From Irpex lacteus (Eukaryota; Basidiomycota; Agaricomycetes; Polyporales; Irpicaceae), in contig MQVO02000262.1 in NCBI GenBank assembly GCA_001986395.2, positions 1 to 12,563 of the forward strand: a DNA stretch of 12,563 nucleotides, given 5' to 3'. The notes below the pieces were generated by a model that worked only from the letters and a program-made list of their open reading frames with translations, was not told where the DNA came from and made no database searches. The translations under genes and the position numbers were made by a program. Positions within the stretch are counted from its first letter, which is position 1. Each line of letters begins with the position of its first letter. Of the stretch, positions 1 through 7,818 are shown piece by piece.

Positions 1-83
1 GTTTTTTATCCTTGCCCCCATACTCTTTTTCTTTTTAATTCTTAAAAAAAATAATATAAAAAAAGGATCCCCCAAAAAAACAT

Positions 84-130
84 CCCCAAAAACTAGGTAT
101 TATAAATAATTCTAACTAGTTTTTTTGGGG
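84..130. repeat. Palindromic hairpin repeat, element 1
   Basis: Left arm CCCCAAAAACTAG and right arm CTAGTTTTTTTGGGG flank an AT-only loop. The identical core, loop included, recurs at 5081-5127 and in copy 2 of the long repeat at 11071-11116. A lone right arm (CCCTAGTTTTTTTGGG) follows at 147-162. Confidence 0.85.
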
Positions 131-146
131 ATTATTTCTACCGCGA

Positions 147-162
147 CCCTAGTTTTTTTGGG
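147..162. repeat. Solo right arm of hairpin repeat
   Basis: CCCTAGTTTTTTTGGG without a matching left arm next to it. The equivalent in copy 2 of the long repeat is at 11133-11147. Probably a truncated hairpin element. Confidence 0.6.
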
Positions 163-341
163 TTTAAATAATAACAAAAACTTATTCTAATAATCTCTTT
201 TAAGAATGGAACAAATGGAACAATCTAAGTTGAGATAAATTTGTTTACCCCCTTATTATTTCTTGCTGCAACCCACCATTCAACTCAAAATTTAAGGTAA
301 AACCCCCCCTTTTTTAATAATAATACAAAAAGGATTAATGA

Positions 342-853
342 CTAAATCACAAGTACAGGAAATCCGGTAATAAATCCAAAATCTTTTAAATAAAATTTAT
401 CACGGAGAAGCTTATCAGTGGTATCATAAAGATGACCATCCAATTGACCTATTGTCTGATCAATCCCTCTATCCACACTTTCATCATTAAGTACTGTTCG
501 AGTTGTGCTAAAATAACGCTTAGCATTTGCGTTTACAAACACCTTAAAACCTTGCCCTTGACAAGCTAAATCTTTGAGTTTCCCCCCTTAACTATGACGA
601 GCAAGATGTTACGATGAGGCACGACGTCACATATACCATCATTAACTTTCTGTTCAATAACCATAATTAGTTTATTATAGACAATTATCCCCTTATAACT
701 AGTTAATGTATTACATTAAATTCGTACATCCTTACTATAAAATAAACCTCAACCCTCGGATGTTTTATACATTTTATAATAGTTTGCTACAGAGCCACCT
801 CGAACATATAGATTTATATCATACGCTGCTTTTAAATACACAAAGAAATACAT
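342..853 (-). pseudogene. Broken reading frame of unknown function in long repeat (copy 1)
   Basis: I do not recognise this protein. Reading from the ATG at 851-853, the first open stretch (MYFFVYLKAAYD...) contains one TGA that fits Trp in the context SEGWGLFY, which supports genetic code 4. A TAA at 716-718 interrupts it. The same frame then continues through an ATG near 664 (MVIEQKVNDG...) to a TAG at 566-568. A shift at the G6 run (C6 on the plus strand, about 582-587) links it to the last stretch, which includes the segment FVNANAKRYFSTTRTVLND and ends at TAG 342-344. Joined, it would be about 170 residues, soluble-looking, with no membrane segment. The TAA and the shift are present in both copies, so they are either ancestral lesions or systematic errors. 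The last 66 codons alone are open from an ATG at 540-542 but contain no known motif. Confidence 0.5.
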
Positions 854-924
854 TTTATAGCTCCCATAATCCTCTCCTCCATTGAAATAAATTTAAAGAT
901 TCTCCCTCCCCTAAAAAAAAAGTT

Positions 925-1198
925 AAAATAAAAAGGATAAAGTGTGTTTTATTTAAATTGGTTAATGTAAGCCCAATTTGTTTTTGACAGTTAATTCGAT
1001 TAAACCTTTTTGGATTATATAAGGATGTTTTTAAACTTAATTTCTCTTCCATATCAAAAGGATAAGCTTATCCTTTTTTTTTTTATTTAATAATTTGTAT
1101 ACAAATAAACGAATCACAACTTTATCCTCGAGTTAATATATACTATGGTTATTTGTCAGTATAGTTTATTGTTAGACACAAATAATACCCACTTTTAA
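925..1198. other. AT-rich spacer with a perfect 22-bp palindrome
   Basis: No convincing gene. A 65-codon minus-strand frame (855-1052) spans the end of the long repeat, but nothing in it is recognisable and its last third overlaps the repeat frame, so I do not call it. A perfect 11+11 bp palindrome (AAAAGGATAAG / CTTATCCTTTT) lies at 1056-1077 and is followed by a T-run, giving a strong stem-loop when read on the plus strand. Confidence 0.5.
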
Positions 1199-1414
1199 CT
1201 AAACTTTGGAGATATTAGAAGCAGCACCAATAGAAAAATATATTGTAACCTCTTTAGTGTCGACATTAGTAACCTCCACTTTCATAAAAGTTTTTTAAAC
1301 CTTTGCGTTAATTAAATTTGCACTTTCGTCAACTGAGTTTAACTTGAAAGTATATCTCCCTAAAACAGGTTTATCTTGCTCCAAGTAAATAAAATGTTCA
1401 ATGTATCTTTTGTC
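1199..1414 (-). pseudogene. Unidentified reading frame fused in frame after cox1 exon
   Basis: The cox1 reading frame continues past the conserved exon for about 39 residues (KRYIEHFIYLEQDKPVLG...) that do not match cox1, to a TAA at 1295-1297. The frame then stays open for another 31 codons to a TAG at 1199-1201. An intron reading frame continuous with the upstream exon is common for group I introns in cox1, and the split point just after GLDID fits such an insertion. However, no LAGLIDADG or GIY-YIG motif is visible, so the tail could instead be unrelated DNA joined to a broken exon. Function not assigned. Confidence 0.4.
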
Positions 1415-1762
<348 letters not shown>

Positions 1763-1908
1763 TTATTACTATAACTATCCTCTTACAAGAATACTGAGAG
1801 TTATAGGGGGAGTAGAAGCAGTAGTCGTATTGTTAAAGAAACATTTGCTTTGCCCATATCCTCTGGATATTATTTTAGCTTTTATAGCTTTAGTTCAATT
1901 TACCCAGA

Positions 1909-1956
1909 CCCCACAAAAACTAGTTAGAATTAATTATAATTCCTAGTTTTTTGGGG
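1909..1956. repeat. Palindromic hairpin repeat, element 2
   Basis: Left arm CCCCACAAAAACTAG (one base different from consensus) and right arm CCTAGTTTTTTGGGG, with an inner TTAGAAT...ATAATT loop. It sits directly upstream of the nad1 fragment at 1975-2138. Upstream, a short plus-strand open stretch (about 1795-1908) has no recognisable protein. Confidence 0.85.
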
Positions 1957-1974
1957 AAGCTTTATTTTAATTAA

Positions 1975-2138
1975 ATTGAGTGGTTTATCTCTCTTGTTTC
2001 TGCTCTTCTTTGTTGATGTGTAATTTCATTTGCACCTGGGTAACCATCGTAGACCACAACTATGGATTCATTCTTACATTAGCAATTAGTAGTGTGGGTG
2101 TATTTGGTACTCTTCTTGCTGGAGACTATAATCAATAA
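1975..2138 (+). pseudogene. nad1: nad1 fragment A (NADH dehydrogenase subunit 1)
   Basis: Two joined open stretches resemble one region of ND1, a membrane subunit of respiratory complex I. The first (WFISLVSALLCWCVISFAPG) uses TGA at 2014-2016 for Trp and stops at TAA 2041-2043. After a shift, the second (VDHNYGFILTLAISSVGVFG, then TLLAGDYNQ) ends at TAA 2136-2138. The D-x-N-x-G-I-L...AISSxGVxGxLLAG pattern is typical of ND1, where GWSxNSKYAF normally follows. Here the sequence breaks off after LLAG. There is one frameshift and neither end is present, so it is a remnant. A second, more divergent copy of the same region is at 3011-3119. Confidence 0.75.
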
Positions 2139-2816
2139 ATCAATAATAATAAACTATTATATTAATTCTTTTATTTTAGTTAAAAACCGGGGGGAACTGT
2201 TTACTGTATGTAACACTAACACAGTATTGGAGTAGTTATATTTCTACAAAGTATACCCTACAATTACAATCTTAACAGATATTAACAGAGATATTAACTT
2301 GTTATAAACTTCATAATGTTAAGTTATGATTAGGTATGGTAATAAAAAATGAGATATAAAGTAAGGAATAGTAAGCTTCTACTACTCAAACATATAAAAA
2401 AGTTTGGGGAAAAGTATATTCACAGTAATATAATGTGCAGTTTGACAGTGTAAGTGTAGTAGTTTAGCTCTTATAACTAAAAATAAATTAAATTTGGGTC
2501 TCCCTATCTTATAATTTATTTCAGGAGAGAGGGAGTTACATTATAGAATACACATTCTTTTTGTTTACTTTTTCTTTAAGAGAACTGAAAAACATAAAAC
2601 TACTCTAAGACTATTTAGATTACTAGCGAAACTATAAAAGTTGTATAACCCTTGGATTCGGTGGTTATAGAAAGCAATGATCTCGTGATGCGAGAAATTG
2701 ACTAAGAGAAAAATAATAAAATGAATAAATTCAATATCTTTTTATTCTTTCATTATACACAATTGATTAGTTTTGTAAGAGTTCAAATAAGTAATAAATT
2801 TAATTTTGGGGGGAAG
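2139..2816. other. AT-rich region without a recognised gene; two adjacent stem-loops
   Basis: No coding signal that I can support. A 26-base segment near 2162-2187 repeats the tail of the endonuclease fragment at 2820-2969 (ttctttta...gttaaaaacc), showing copying of short pieces. Two consecutive stem-loops stand out: TATAACC...GGTTATA at 2644-2669 (7 bp, 12-base loop) and TCTCG-TGATG-CGAGA at 2681-2695. They could belong to a structured RNA such as a degraded group I intron core, but no family match is claimed. Confidence 0.4.
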
Positions 2817-2819
2817 GGT

Positions 2820-2969
2820 TAATTCTTTTATTTTAGTTAAAAACCATTGATCTTTTCTATCCAATAAAACACCAGTATATATATTTAGTTTAGTATTAAT
2901 AGCTAAAGCTAAACTTTCTACATCTGATTTAGAATAACTGTTTGTGTATATTCTAACTCTATTTCTACT
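2820..2969 (-). pseudogene. LAGLIDADG homing endonuclease, C-terminal fragment
   Basis: About 50 codons in one frame read RVRIYTNSYSKSDVESLALAIN, then KLNIYTGVLLD and QWFLTKIKEL. The I-Y-T-N-S-[FY]-x-K-x-[DE]-V-x-x-L-A-x-A-I-N-x-K pattern is characteristic of the C-terminal part of LAGLIDADG endonucleases carried by mitochondrial group I introns. The usual ending (a PSMLYK-like tail) is missing and a stop (TAA, 2970-2972) lies directly upstream, so only a fragment remains. Its last ~26 bases recur at 2162-2187. The nad1 fragment B begins about 40 bases away on the opposite strand. Confidence 0.75.
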
Positions 2970-3010
2970 TTATCAAAATTATATTTATTTTATATTTATC
3001 TTTTCTTTAT

Positions 3011-3119
3011 GATTTTAATTTAGGTATATTCTATTTGTTAGCCGTATCATCTTTAGCAACTTAATTTATAAGGAATACTCTTAGCCGGATGCCGCCAGTA
3101 CCAAAATAATAGTAAGTTG
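3011..3119 (+). pseudogene. nad1: nad1 fragment B (NADH dehydrogenase subunit 1)
   Basis: DFNLGIFYLLAVSSLAT is open from 3011 to a TAA at 3062-3064. After a small insertion or shift the match resumes at 3072 with GILLAGCRQYQNNSK. Together these follow the ND1 pattern DFNxGIxYxLAVSSLxTYGxLLAGW.xNSK, with Cys (TGC) where ND1 has Trp. It covers the same ND1 residues as fragment A (1975-2138) but differs clearly from it, so the two are separate remnants. Too short and broken to be functional. Confidence 0.7.
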
Positions 3120-3693
3120 TGATTTATATTTTTTATATGAAAGTGTAAGCTTTTTACTTCTTTTATGTTGAGGACTCCAATTATTTAATAATAATACATA
3201 TTATTTACTCTCCTGTGACTGTGTAATTTATTTAATTTATTTTAAGTAGAGGGTCCCCCTATTAAATTTTATTTATTATCATAGCAATATATTTCTTATC
3301 TTATTACATCTTTATTAATTTAATTCATTTATTTATTTTACACTTATAAATAGTAAACAATAATATTCCGTTTATATTAGTTATAAATCAAATTAAAAAT
3401 AGCAATCAATCCTATACACTAACCATTTTATGGAATTGTAGTATACCTAGCTATTTTAAAACAAATTATTATAATTTAATATAAACAAAAATTTAATATA
3501 TAAAAATGGAAAATATATTAAAAAAAGGGAGGGTGTGATTTTTAATTAAATCAGCTACAGTACATCAATCTTTAAAATTAAAAAATTTTTACCCAAGGGA
3601 CACTCTTATTTTACCAAAGAAAATAGTGATAAAAAGAAGAGTGACTTTATTATTTTTCTTCAATTAACTATATTTTTATTCTTTAACATTACT
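3120..3693. other. AT-rich spacer with dispersed-repeat copy
   Basis: Mostly A/T with no supported gene. It contains a copy of the gactgtgtaattta element at 3217-3255. A plus-strand stretch around 3545-3665 is open in two frames for 40-55 codons, but is too AT-biased and unlike any protein I know to call. Confidence 0.4.
3217..3255. repeat. Dispersed modular repeat (gactgtgtaattta family), copy 1
   Basis: gactgtgtaatttatttaat, then ttattttaagtagagggtcc. Shares its full length with 6242-6281 apart from a 2-base gap, and its first part with 7071-7134. Confidence 0.75.
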
Positions 3694-3739
3694 CCCCAAA
3701 AAACTAGTTAGAATTATTTCTAATTCCTAGTTTTTTGGG
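3694..3739. repeat. Palindromic hairpin repeat, element 3 (best consensus)
   Basis: CCCCAAAAAACTAG, loop TTAGAATTATTTCTAATTC, then CTAGTTTTTTGGG. The 13 outer bases of each arm pair perfectly, and the loop itself contains TTAGAA/TTCTAA. Flanks are AT-rich and no target-site duplication is obvious. Confidence 0.88.
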
Positions 3740-4150
3740 TCATTATTATTTATTATAATAGTTAAAATAACTTTATTATCTTTATTTTTCTTTATATTCT
3801 CTTTAAATCTTTAGCTTTACTCAAAAGGGGCTAGTCGTAGTTCAAATGATCTAGTTTTAGTTAGTTAAATAAAGAAGATAGTAAAGTTACCTCTTCGATC
3901 TTTAGTTTCACTCATTAGACTGATTGCTAAAGTTCAAATTATTAATAGTTTGGGAATATAAACAAAATTAAATATATAAAATGGAAGACTAACCGTCCAC
4001 CTATTTTTTTTATTATCTAATTTATTTTGTTCCCTCCCTCCCTAATTCTTTTATTTAAATATAATATAAAATTTTACTATAATTCCTTACAAAAAATAAT
4101 GTAGACTTAGTTGCTCACTTAATCTTAATTTACTTTATTTACTTAACCTT
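3740..4150. other. AT-rich spacer, no gene seen
   Basis: Low-complexity A/T DNA between two hairpin elements. No reading frame, RNA gene or conserved motif could be supported. Confidence 0.4.
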
Positions 4151-4190
4151 CCCCAAAAAACTAATTATTTCTAATTCCTAGTTTTTTGGG
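4151..4190. repeat. Palindromic hairpin repeat, element 4 (short loop)
   Basis: CCCCAAAAAACTA and CCTAGTTTTTTGGG flank a loop ATTATTTCTAATT. It lacks the ctagttaga start of the element 3 loop, so it appears to be a deletion derivative. Confidence 0.85.
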
Positions 4191-4284
4191 ATTAGCTAAT
4201 TCAACTAAACTATTTTTTTAATAAACTAACTAATGGTACTATAATTAAGAAATGTGCAAGTATAGAACTGTATTTATTTGTTAA

Positions 4285-4539
4285 AATTCTATAAATGAAA
4301 ACTCTATAAATAAAATTTTTACGTTGCTCCACCTCCTAGATAAAGGACAAATTGGAGGTACTGTTTACGGACGTTATGTTTCTTTAGTTTATACTTTATT
4401 CATGGAAAAACAAAATAATATTGTAACAGCCAATAAGAGATTATATCCTTTTACAGAAGTGAATCCGTTTATGAGTTGGAGTGAGAAATTGTCAATGGTT
4501 TTATACGGTGATTCACCTGAAGCTAAGATCTTAAGGTAA
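4285..4539 (+). CDS. Short reading frame homologous to part of the 8.8-10.6 kb protein
   Basis: Open from 4285; the first ATG comes only at 4402 and a TTG is available at 4324, so the N-terminus looks truncated or non-standard. The encoded tail, FMEKQNNIVTANKRLYPFT followed by EVNPFMSWSEKLSMVLYGDS and PEAKILR, aligns without gaps to the segment starting FMHDQTNPNTVNR in the minus-strand gene (about 9853-9990). Shared positions include F-M-x-x-Q-x-N, T-x-N-[KR], [YF]-P-[FY]-T, N-P, W, L, G-[DE]-S and L-R. About one third of 46 positions are identical and most others conservative. It ends at TAA directly after the shared LR. The single Trp is TGG. Function unknown; likely a truncated paralogue. 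Its 3' end (cttaaggtaaaatataatt) recurs at 5140-5158. Confidence 0.6.
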   Translation, partial: NSINENSINKIFTLLHLLDKGQIGGTVYGRYVSLVYTLFMEKQNNIVTANKRLYPFTEVNPFMSWSEKLSMVLYGDSPEAKILR

Positions 4540-5063
4540 AATATAATTTACCATTTATATATACCTATAGTTAATTCTCTAATAATAATTAATATAAAGA
4601 TTAATAAATGCTAGTTAAAGTTTAATAGAGTTATATTTGGAATAGTAATAAATGAGTTATTAAATAAATTAGTATATCAGTGCAAAGTAAATAAAAAGTG
4701 AAAGAGAGAGTATAATTCTTTAGTCTTGCACAGAAAAAGAAAAAGAGTAAAGTAAAAAAAAAATCCTAGCAATAAGCTTATATAAAATAACTATCTGTTT
4801 TTTAGTTGGAAATGGATTAGAGTTGTCATAAAGTTATAGGGCATATGTAACTAAGTAGTGCAGTGGTAAGAGGAAAGTGTGTATAGATTAAATAATAATA
4901 AAAAATTAAAGTAGTGATATAAATTAAATTATTTATTTTAACAGATTAAAATTTTACTATATTTATTTTCTTTAGTAAAGATTATTTACAAGGATAGGAG
5001 GATTAAATCAAGAGAGTCAGTAATTAATTATCTAAGTTATACAGTTTATTCTATGAACCTATA
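4540..5063. other. AT-rich spacer, no gene seen
   Basis: Purine- and A/T-rich DNA. A 19-base piece overlapping its left edge (4530-4548) repeats at 5140-5158. I found no coding frame or tRNA. The segment around 4840-4880 (ctaagtagtgcagtggtaag) superficially resembles a tRNA D-arm but does not fold into a tRNA. Confidence 0.4.
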
Positions 5064-5080
5064 CCCTCCCCAAAAAACAT

Positions 5081-5127
5081 CCCCAAAAACTAGGTATTAT
5101 AAATAATTCTAACTAGTTTTTTTGGGG
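5081..5127. repeat. Palindromic hairpin repeat, element 5 (same loop as element 1)
   Basis: Identical to 84-130, and the identity extends on both sides (aacat upstream, attatttcta downstream). This is therefore a third copy of that part of the long repeat. Beside it, a small hairpin AATACT-AA-AGTATT lies at 5175-5188. Confidence 0.88.
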
Positions 5128-5178
5128 ATTATTTCTACTCTTAAGGTAAAATATAATTAGAGCTGCAACCCTAGAATA

Positions 5179-5370
5179 CTAAAGTATTAGAGTTAGGCCT
5201 GAAACAGCATTCAGAGGAAAGTGTAGCTTTATTATTGGGTATACTAGCTTACCTGTGGAAGAACGACGGCCACGAGGAGTGTAAAGATGTCCATCACCTT
5301 CAATCATACCAGCCAGCTGAGCTGGTGATACTGTAAAGCATGATGTTAGTACTGTAGGTACTACAGCCAT
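5179..5370 (-). pseudogene. LAGLIDADG homing endonuclease, N-terminal fragment (in cox1 intron position)
   Basis: The stretch SPAQLAGMIEGDGHLYTPRG carries the first LAGLIDADG motif (LAGMIEGDG, 5290-5316), including the acidic metal-binding residue. It is followed by KLVYPIIKLHF, typical of the strand after that motif. The rest of a normal ~250-residue enzyme, including the second motif, is absent: the frame ends at 5179 and runs into repeat DNA. It lies just downstream of a cox1 exon on the same strand and overlaps the end of that exon's frame, as expected for an intron-borne endonuclease, but one frame change separates them. These enzymes cut intronless alleles so that the intron can spread; this copy cannot be active. 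Confidence 0.85.
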
Positions 5371-5383
5371 TGTGAGACAGAAT

Positions 5384-5895
<512 letters not shown>

Positions 5896-5937
5896 GTACC
5901 TCCCCTATTCTTTTTATTAATAATTACCTTCATTTGT

Positions 5938-6210
5938 TCGATCCACCGCATGTAGCTGTGAAGCTTCAGTCCTGTCAGAGGGTGAAGCCCGGAGAATAGA
6001 AGAAAGTAACCACTGTTGTCAGATCCCGTAGTGAAGTCATAACCAAAGTATTATAACCATCTGATGTGTGAATCTTTACACGAGTGTTAAATAGTAGCCG
6101 CAGTGCTTCAAACAGTACTAGATGTGGACGTTGCTTCAGACTAAAACAGAAATCACCGTTGGACTTAATATGGAAGGATCTTCAGCAATAGTAAATCCTA
6201 CTACCATCCA
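5938..6210 (-). pseudogene. LAGLIDADG homing endonuclease, C-terminal half
   Basis: Starts with WMVVGFTIAE, the second LAGLIDADG-type motif. After a one-base loss it continues FHIKSNGDFCFSLKQRPHLV, LFEALRLLFNTRVKI, DGYNTLVMTSLRDLTTVVTF. After a second shift it reads GLHPLTGLKLHSYMRWIE near 5938. The order GFTIAEGSFHxK-NGDxCFxLKQR, LFEAxxLLFNT, SLxDLxxVxxFF and GLHPLxGLKLxxYxxWxE is characteristic of a well-known family of cox1/cob intron endonucleases. Two frameshifts make it non-functional. Base composition is clearly less AT-rich than its surroundings, like the 5.2-5.5 kb pieces. It is abruptly joined to a hairpin half-element at 6208. Confidence 0.87.
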
Positions 6211-6230
6211 AAAAAACTAGTTAGAATTAT
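6208..6230. repeat. Solo left arm of hairpin repeat
   Basis: CCAAAAAAACTAGTTAGAAT followed by tat. Left arm plus half loop only, abutting the endonuclease fragment on one side and the gactgtgtaattta element (6242) on the other, so two repeat families meet here. Confidence 0.7.
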
Positions 6231-6241
6231 TTTAGGGTACA

Positions 6242-6281
6242 GACTGTGTAATTTATTTAATTTTATTTTAAGTAGAGGGTC
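6242..6281. repeat. Dispersed modular repeat, copy 3
   Basis: gactgtgtaatttatttaat, then tttattttaagtagagggtc. Nearly identical to 3217-3255. Confidence 0.75.
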
Positions 6282-6410
6282 TATTTAACAATATAATTCT
6301 AACTAATACCCTTTGTGGAATATGGATAGACTAAGTAAATAGCTATCTTATTATTTATTCTAATTCTCTTTAACCTAAAGGATAATAAATACTCTATTTA
6401 TTTAACTGGA

Positions 6411-6497
6411 GTGTCCTCCCTCCAATTAACTTGGGTTCCAAAGAGTTAAGATTAGTACTAGAGGGATTCCCCCTTGTGTCCTCCCTCCAATTAACTT
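6411..6497. repeat. Pair of 22-bp direct repeats
   Basis: gtgtcctccctccaattaac plus tt occurs at 6411-6432 and again at 6476-6497. The surrounding 6282-6861 is AT-rich without a gene I can support, apart from hairpin element 7. Confidence 0.75.
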
Positions 6498-6523
6498 ACA
6501 AATAATAACTAAAGAATCAGAGT

Positions 6524-6571
6524 CCCAAAAACACTAGGAATTAGAATTCATTCTAATTAGTTTTTTGGGGG
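6524..6571. repeat. Palindromic hairpin repeat, element 7 (variant loop)
   Basis: CCCAAAAACACTAG and CTAATTAGTTTTTTGGGGG flank a palindromic loop containing TTAGAATTCATTCTAA. The arms have one inserted base and the right CTAG has become TTAG. Confidence 0.8.
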
Positions 6572-6861
6572 ATTGTTAGAATAAGAATAAATTTAATTAA
6601 ACAATTAAAATAAATTAATGTTTGTTCTCTCAAAGATGAGTAAAGTTAAAGAATTTAAAGGAGCTAGCGATTAATAATAAATAATCTTAGAATAATATTT
6701 TTATAATTATTTAACTCTTTTCCCTACTCTATTTATTTAACTCTTCAAAAGAATAATAGTTTATTGTAATCACTCTCCACTCCACTTTAGTGCTAGTGGC
6801 TTAATAAATTATTTAATTATTTTGGTAGGGGTTATTAAAATTTAATTAAATTTTAATTAGG

Positions 6862-7053
6862 GCACCTATAATAACATTAAGACAAACTGATCTGATAGTT
6901 ATAGTAGCTTAGAGTTCTTTATCTCATATGGCTGTATGTATATTAAGTATATTCTCTTATAGTATCACAGGTTTAACTGGTAGTTTAGTATTATCAGTAG
7001 CTCATGGTTTTGTATCATCAGGTCTACTTATTAAAGTAGGAGAAAGGGAATAA
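6862..7053 (+). pseudogene. nad4: nad4 fragment 2 (NADH dehydrogenase subunit 4, central region)
   Basis: One frame encodes ITLRQTDLIVIVA, a TAG at 6910-6912, then SSLSHMAVCILSIFSYSITG and GSLVLSVAHGFVSSGLLI, ending at TAA 7051-7053. In ND4 this is T-L-R-Q-x-D-x-K-x-[IV]-[IV]-A-Y-S-S-[VIL]-x-H-M, then G-S-x-x-L-x-[LV]-A-H-G-x-V-S-[SP]-[GA]-L. The TAG replaces the conserved Tyr. The region holds the conserved His-Gly of a proton-channel helix. It lies on the same strand as, and in the right order with, fragment 1 (5587-5895), but the ~150 residues between them are not present. Non-functional remnant. Confidence 0.83.
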
Positions 7054-7430
7054 GATTAAAAAGAAAGAAAGACTGTGTAATTTATTTAATTTTATTTTAA
7101 GTAGATTAAAAAAGTATTGATTGTCTTTATTTGCATCAACAAAATCTCAGTCTCAGTAAAGTATTTCTAGTGCATGTGTTAGAAGTGTTGTTGGTAGTAC
7201 TCAGCCAGTGAACTGGTATGTATAGAAAAGTATAATAAAGATTTAGAAAGTGGAGTAATAAGTAATGAATGTAAATTTTTAGAGTACCGTAGTGAAACAA
7301 TCTATATCTCTCTAATGAGGAATTAATATTATTGGGTTTAGAATTAGTTATTCTTCTATCAAATAACAGTAATTTAATAGAAGTTAAGGTAATAAAAAGG
7401 ATAAATTAAAAAAGTACTTCCAACAAAGAG
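7054..7430. other. AT-rich region, no assigned gene
   Basis: Begins with the longest dispersed-repeat copy (7071-7134). On the minus strand a code-4 frame (about 7050-7250) is open across the repeat and reads TGWVLPTTLLTHALEILYWD, with three TGA codons. The phrase is protein-like but I cannot place it. A plus-strand stretch near 7318-7410 (ELILLGLELVILLSNN) is also hydrophobic but unassigned. Confidence 0.3.
7071..7134. repeat. Dispersed modular repeat, copy 4 (longest)
   Basis: Combines the left module gactgtgtaatttatttaat (shared with 3217 and 6242) with the right module aaaaaagtattgattgtctt plus tatttgc (shared with 5541 and 7788). This looks like the full-length form from which the other copies derive. 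Confidence 0.75.
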
Positions 7431-7444
7431 CCTAGTTTTTTTGG
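7431..7444. repeat. Solo right arm of hairpin repeat
   Basis: CCTAGTTTTTTTGG without its left arm, just upstream of the unidentified frame at 7449. Confidence 0.55.
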
Positions 7445-7448
7445 ATAG

Positions 7449-7793
7449 ATTTATAAACCATTCTATACTTTTATCTGTTATCTAGAAATTATACAAAGAG
7501 TTATTGAAAATGAAAAACAAGATTTTACTGTTATACATAGACATAATAATATATCTGATGCATACGTAGAAAGAATTATAAATACATTCCAACATCTTAC
7601 ATGAAAATGGGCGTTGTGTTCTAGTATTATATAATATATCTATAAACTCGAAGAATATAAAAATATAGCTAAAATAATACATAATACTATTCTTGATAGA
7701 GAATACCCTGCCGATTATATAGATAAAAGTACAAATATATTATATTCGGATTGATGCAAATGGTACTCGTCTTGACACTCCCCCCTAAATTAA
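7449..7793 (+). pseudogene. Unidentified code-4 reading frame with one internal stop
   Basis: Open with TGA read as Trp from 7449 to TAA at 7791-7793, broken once by TAA at 7632-7634. It reads LEIIQRVIENEKQDFTVIHR, HNNISDAYVERIINTFQHLT, and later YKLEEYKNIAKIIHNTILD and REYPADYIDKSTNILYSD. The even mix of charged and hydrophobic residues and the amphipathic look suggest real protein. I see no LAGLIDADG, GIY-YIG or polymerase motif, and no start codon is evident. TGA occurs at 7602, 7752 and 7773. Possibly a plasmid or intron frame remnant; function not assigned. Confidence 0.4.
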
Positions 7794-7818
7794 AAAAGTA
7801 TTGATTGTCTTTATTTGC
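7788..7818. repeat. Dispersed modular repeat, copy 5 (right module)
   Basis: aattaaaaaagtattgattg then tctttatttgc, identical to the right end of 7071-7134. Confidence 0.75.

Larger units (their letters stand above)
1..924. repeat. Long direct repeat, copy 1 (~0.92 kb)
   Basis: This stretch recurs in the same orientation at 10988-11914 with roughly ten differences. Most are homopolymer lengths: T7 versus T6 in two hairpin arms, C7 versus C8 near 302, and an extra C in copy 2 at the site matching 795. There is at least one substitution, near 385. The unit carries a hairpin element, a second right hairpin arm, a noncoding spacer and one broken minus-strand reading frame. The left boundary coincides with the first base of the window, so its true left end is unknown. 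After about 924 the copies diverge completely. Direct repeats of this size in mitochondrial DNA can recombine to give subgenomic circles; that is inference here. Confidence 0.95.

Noticed and set aside
855..1052. 65-codon minus-strand frame across the edge of the long repeat
   Set aside because: Its C-terminal third overlaps the repeat frame in another phase and the rest has no recognisable motif; likely chance or a junction artefact.
7320..7410. nad4L-like hydrophobic stretch (LILLGLELVILLSNN)
   Set aside because: It lacks the conserved ND4L residues and is too short to separate from chance in A/T-rich DNA.
7482..7682. 66-codon minus-strand frame rich in Tyr, Phe and Ile
   Set aside because: It is the antisense shadow of the more protein-like plus-strand frame at 7449-7793.
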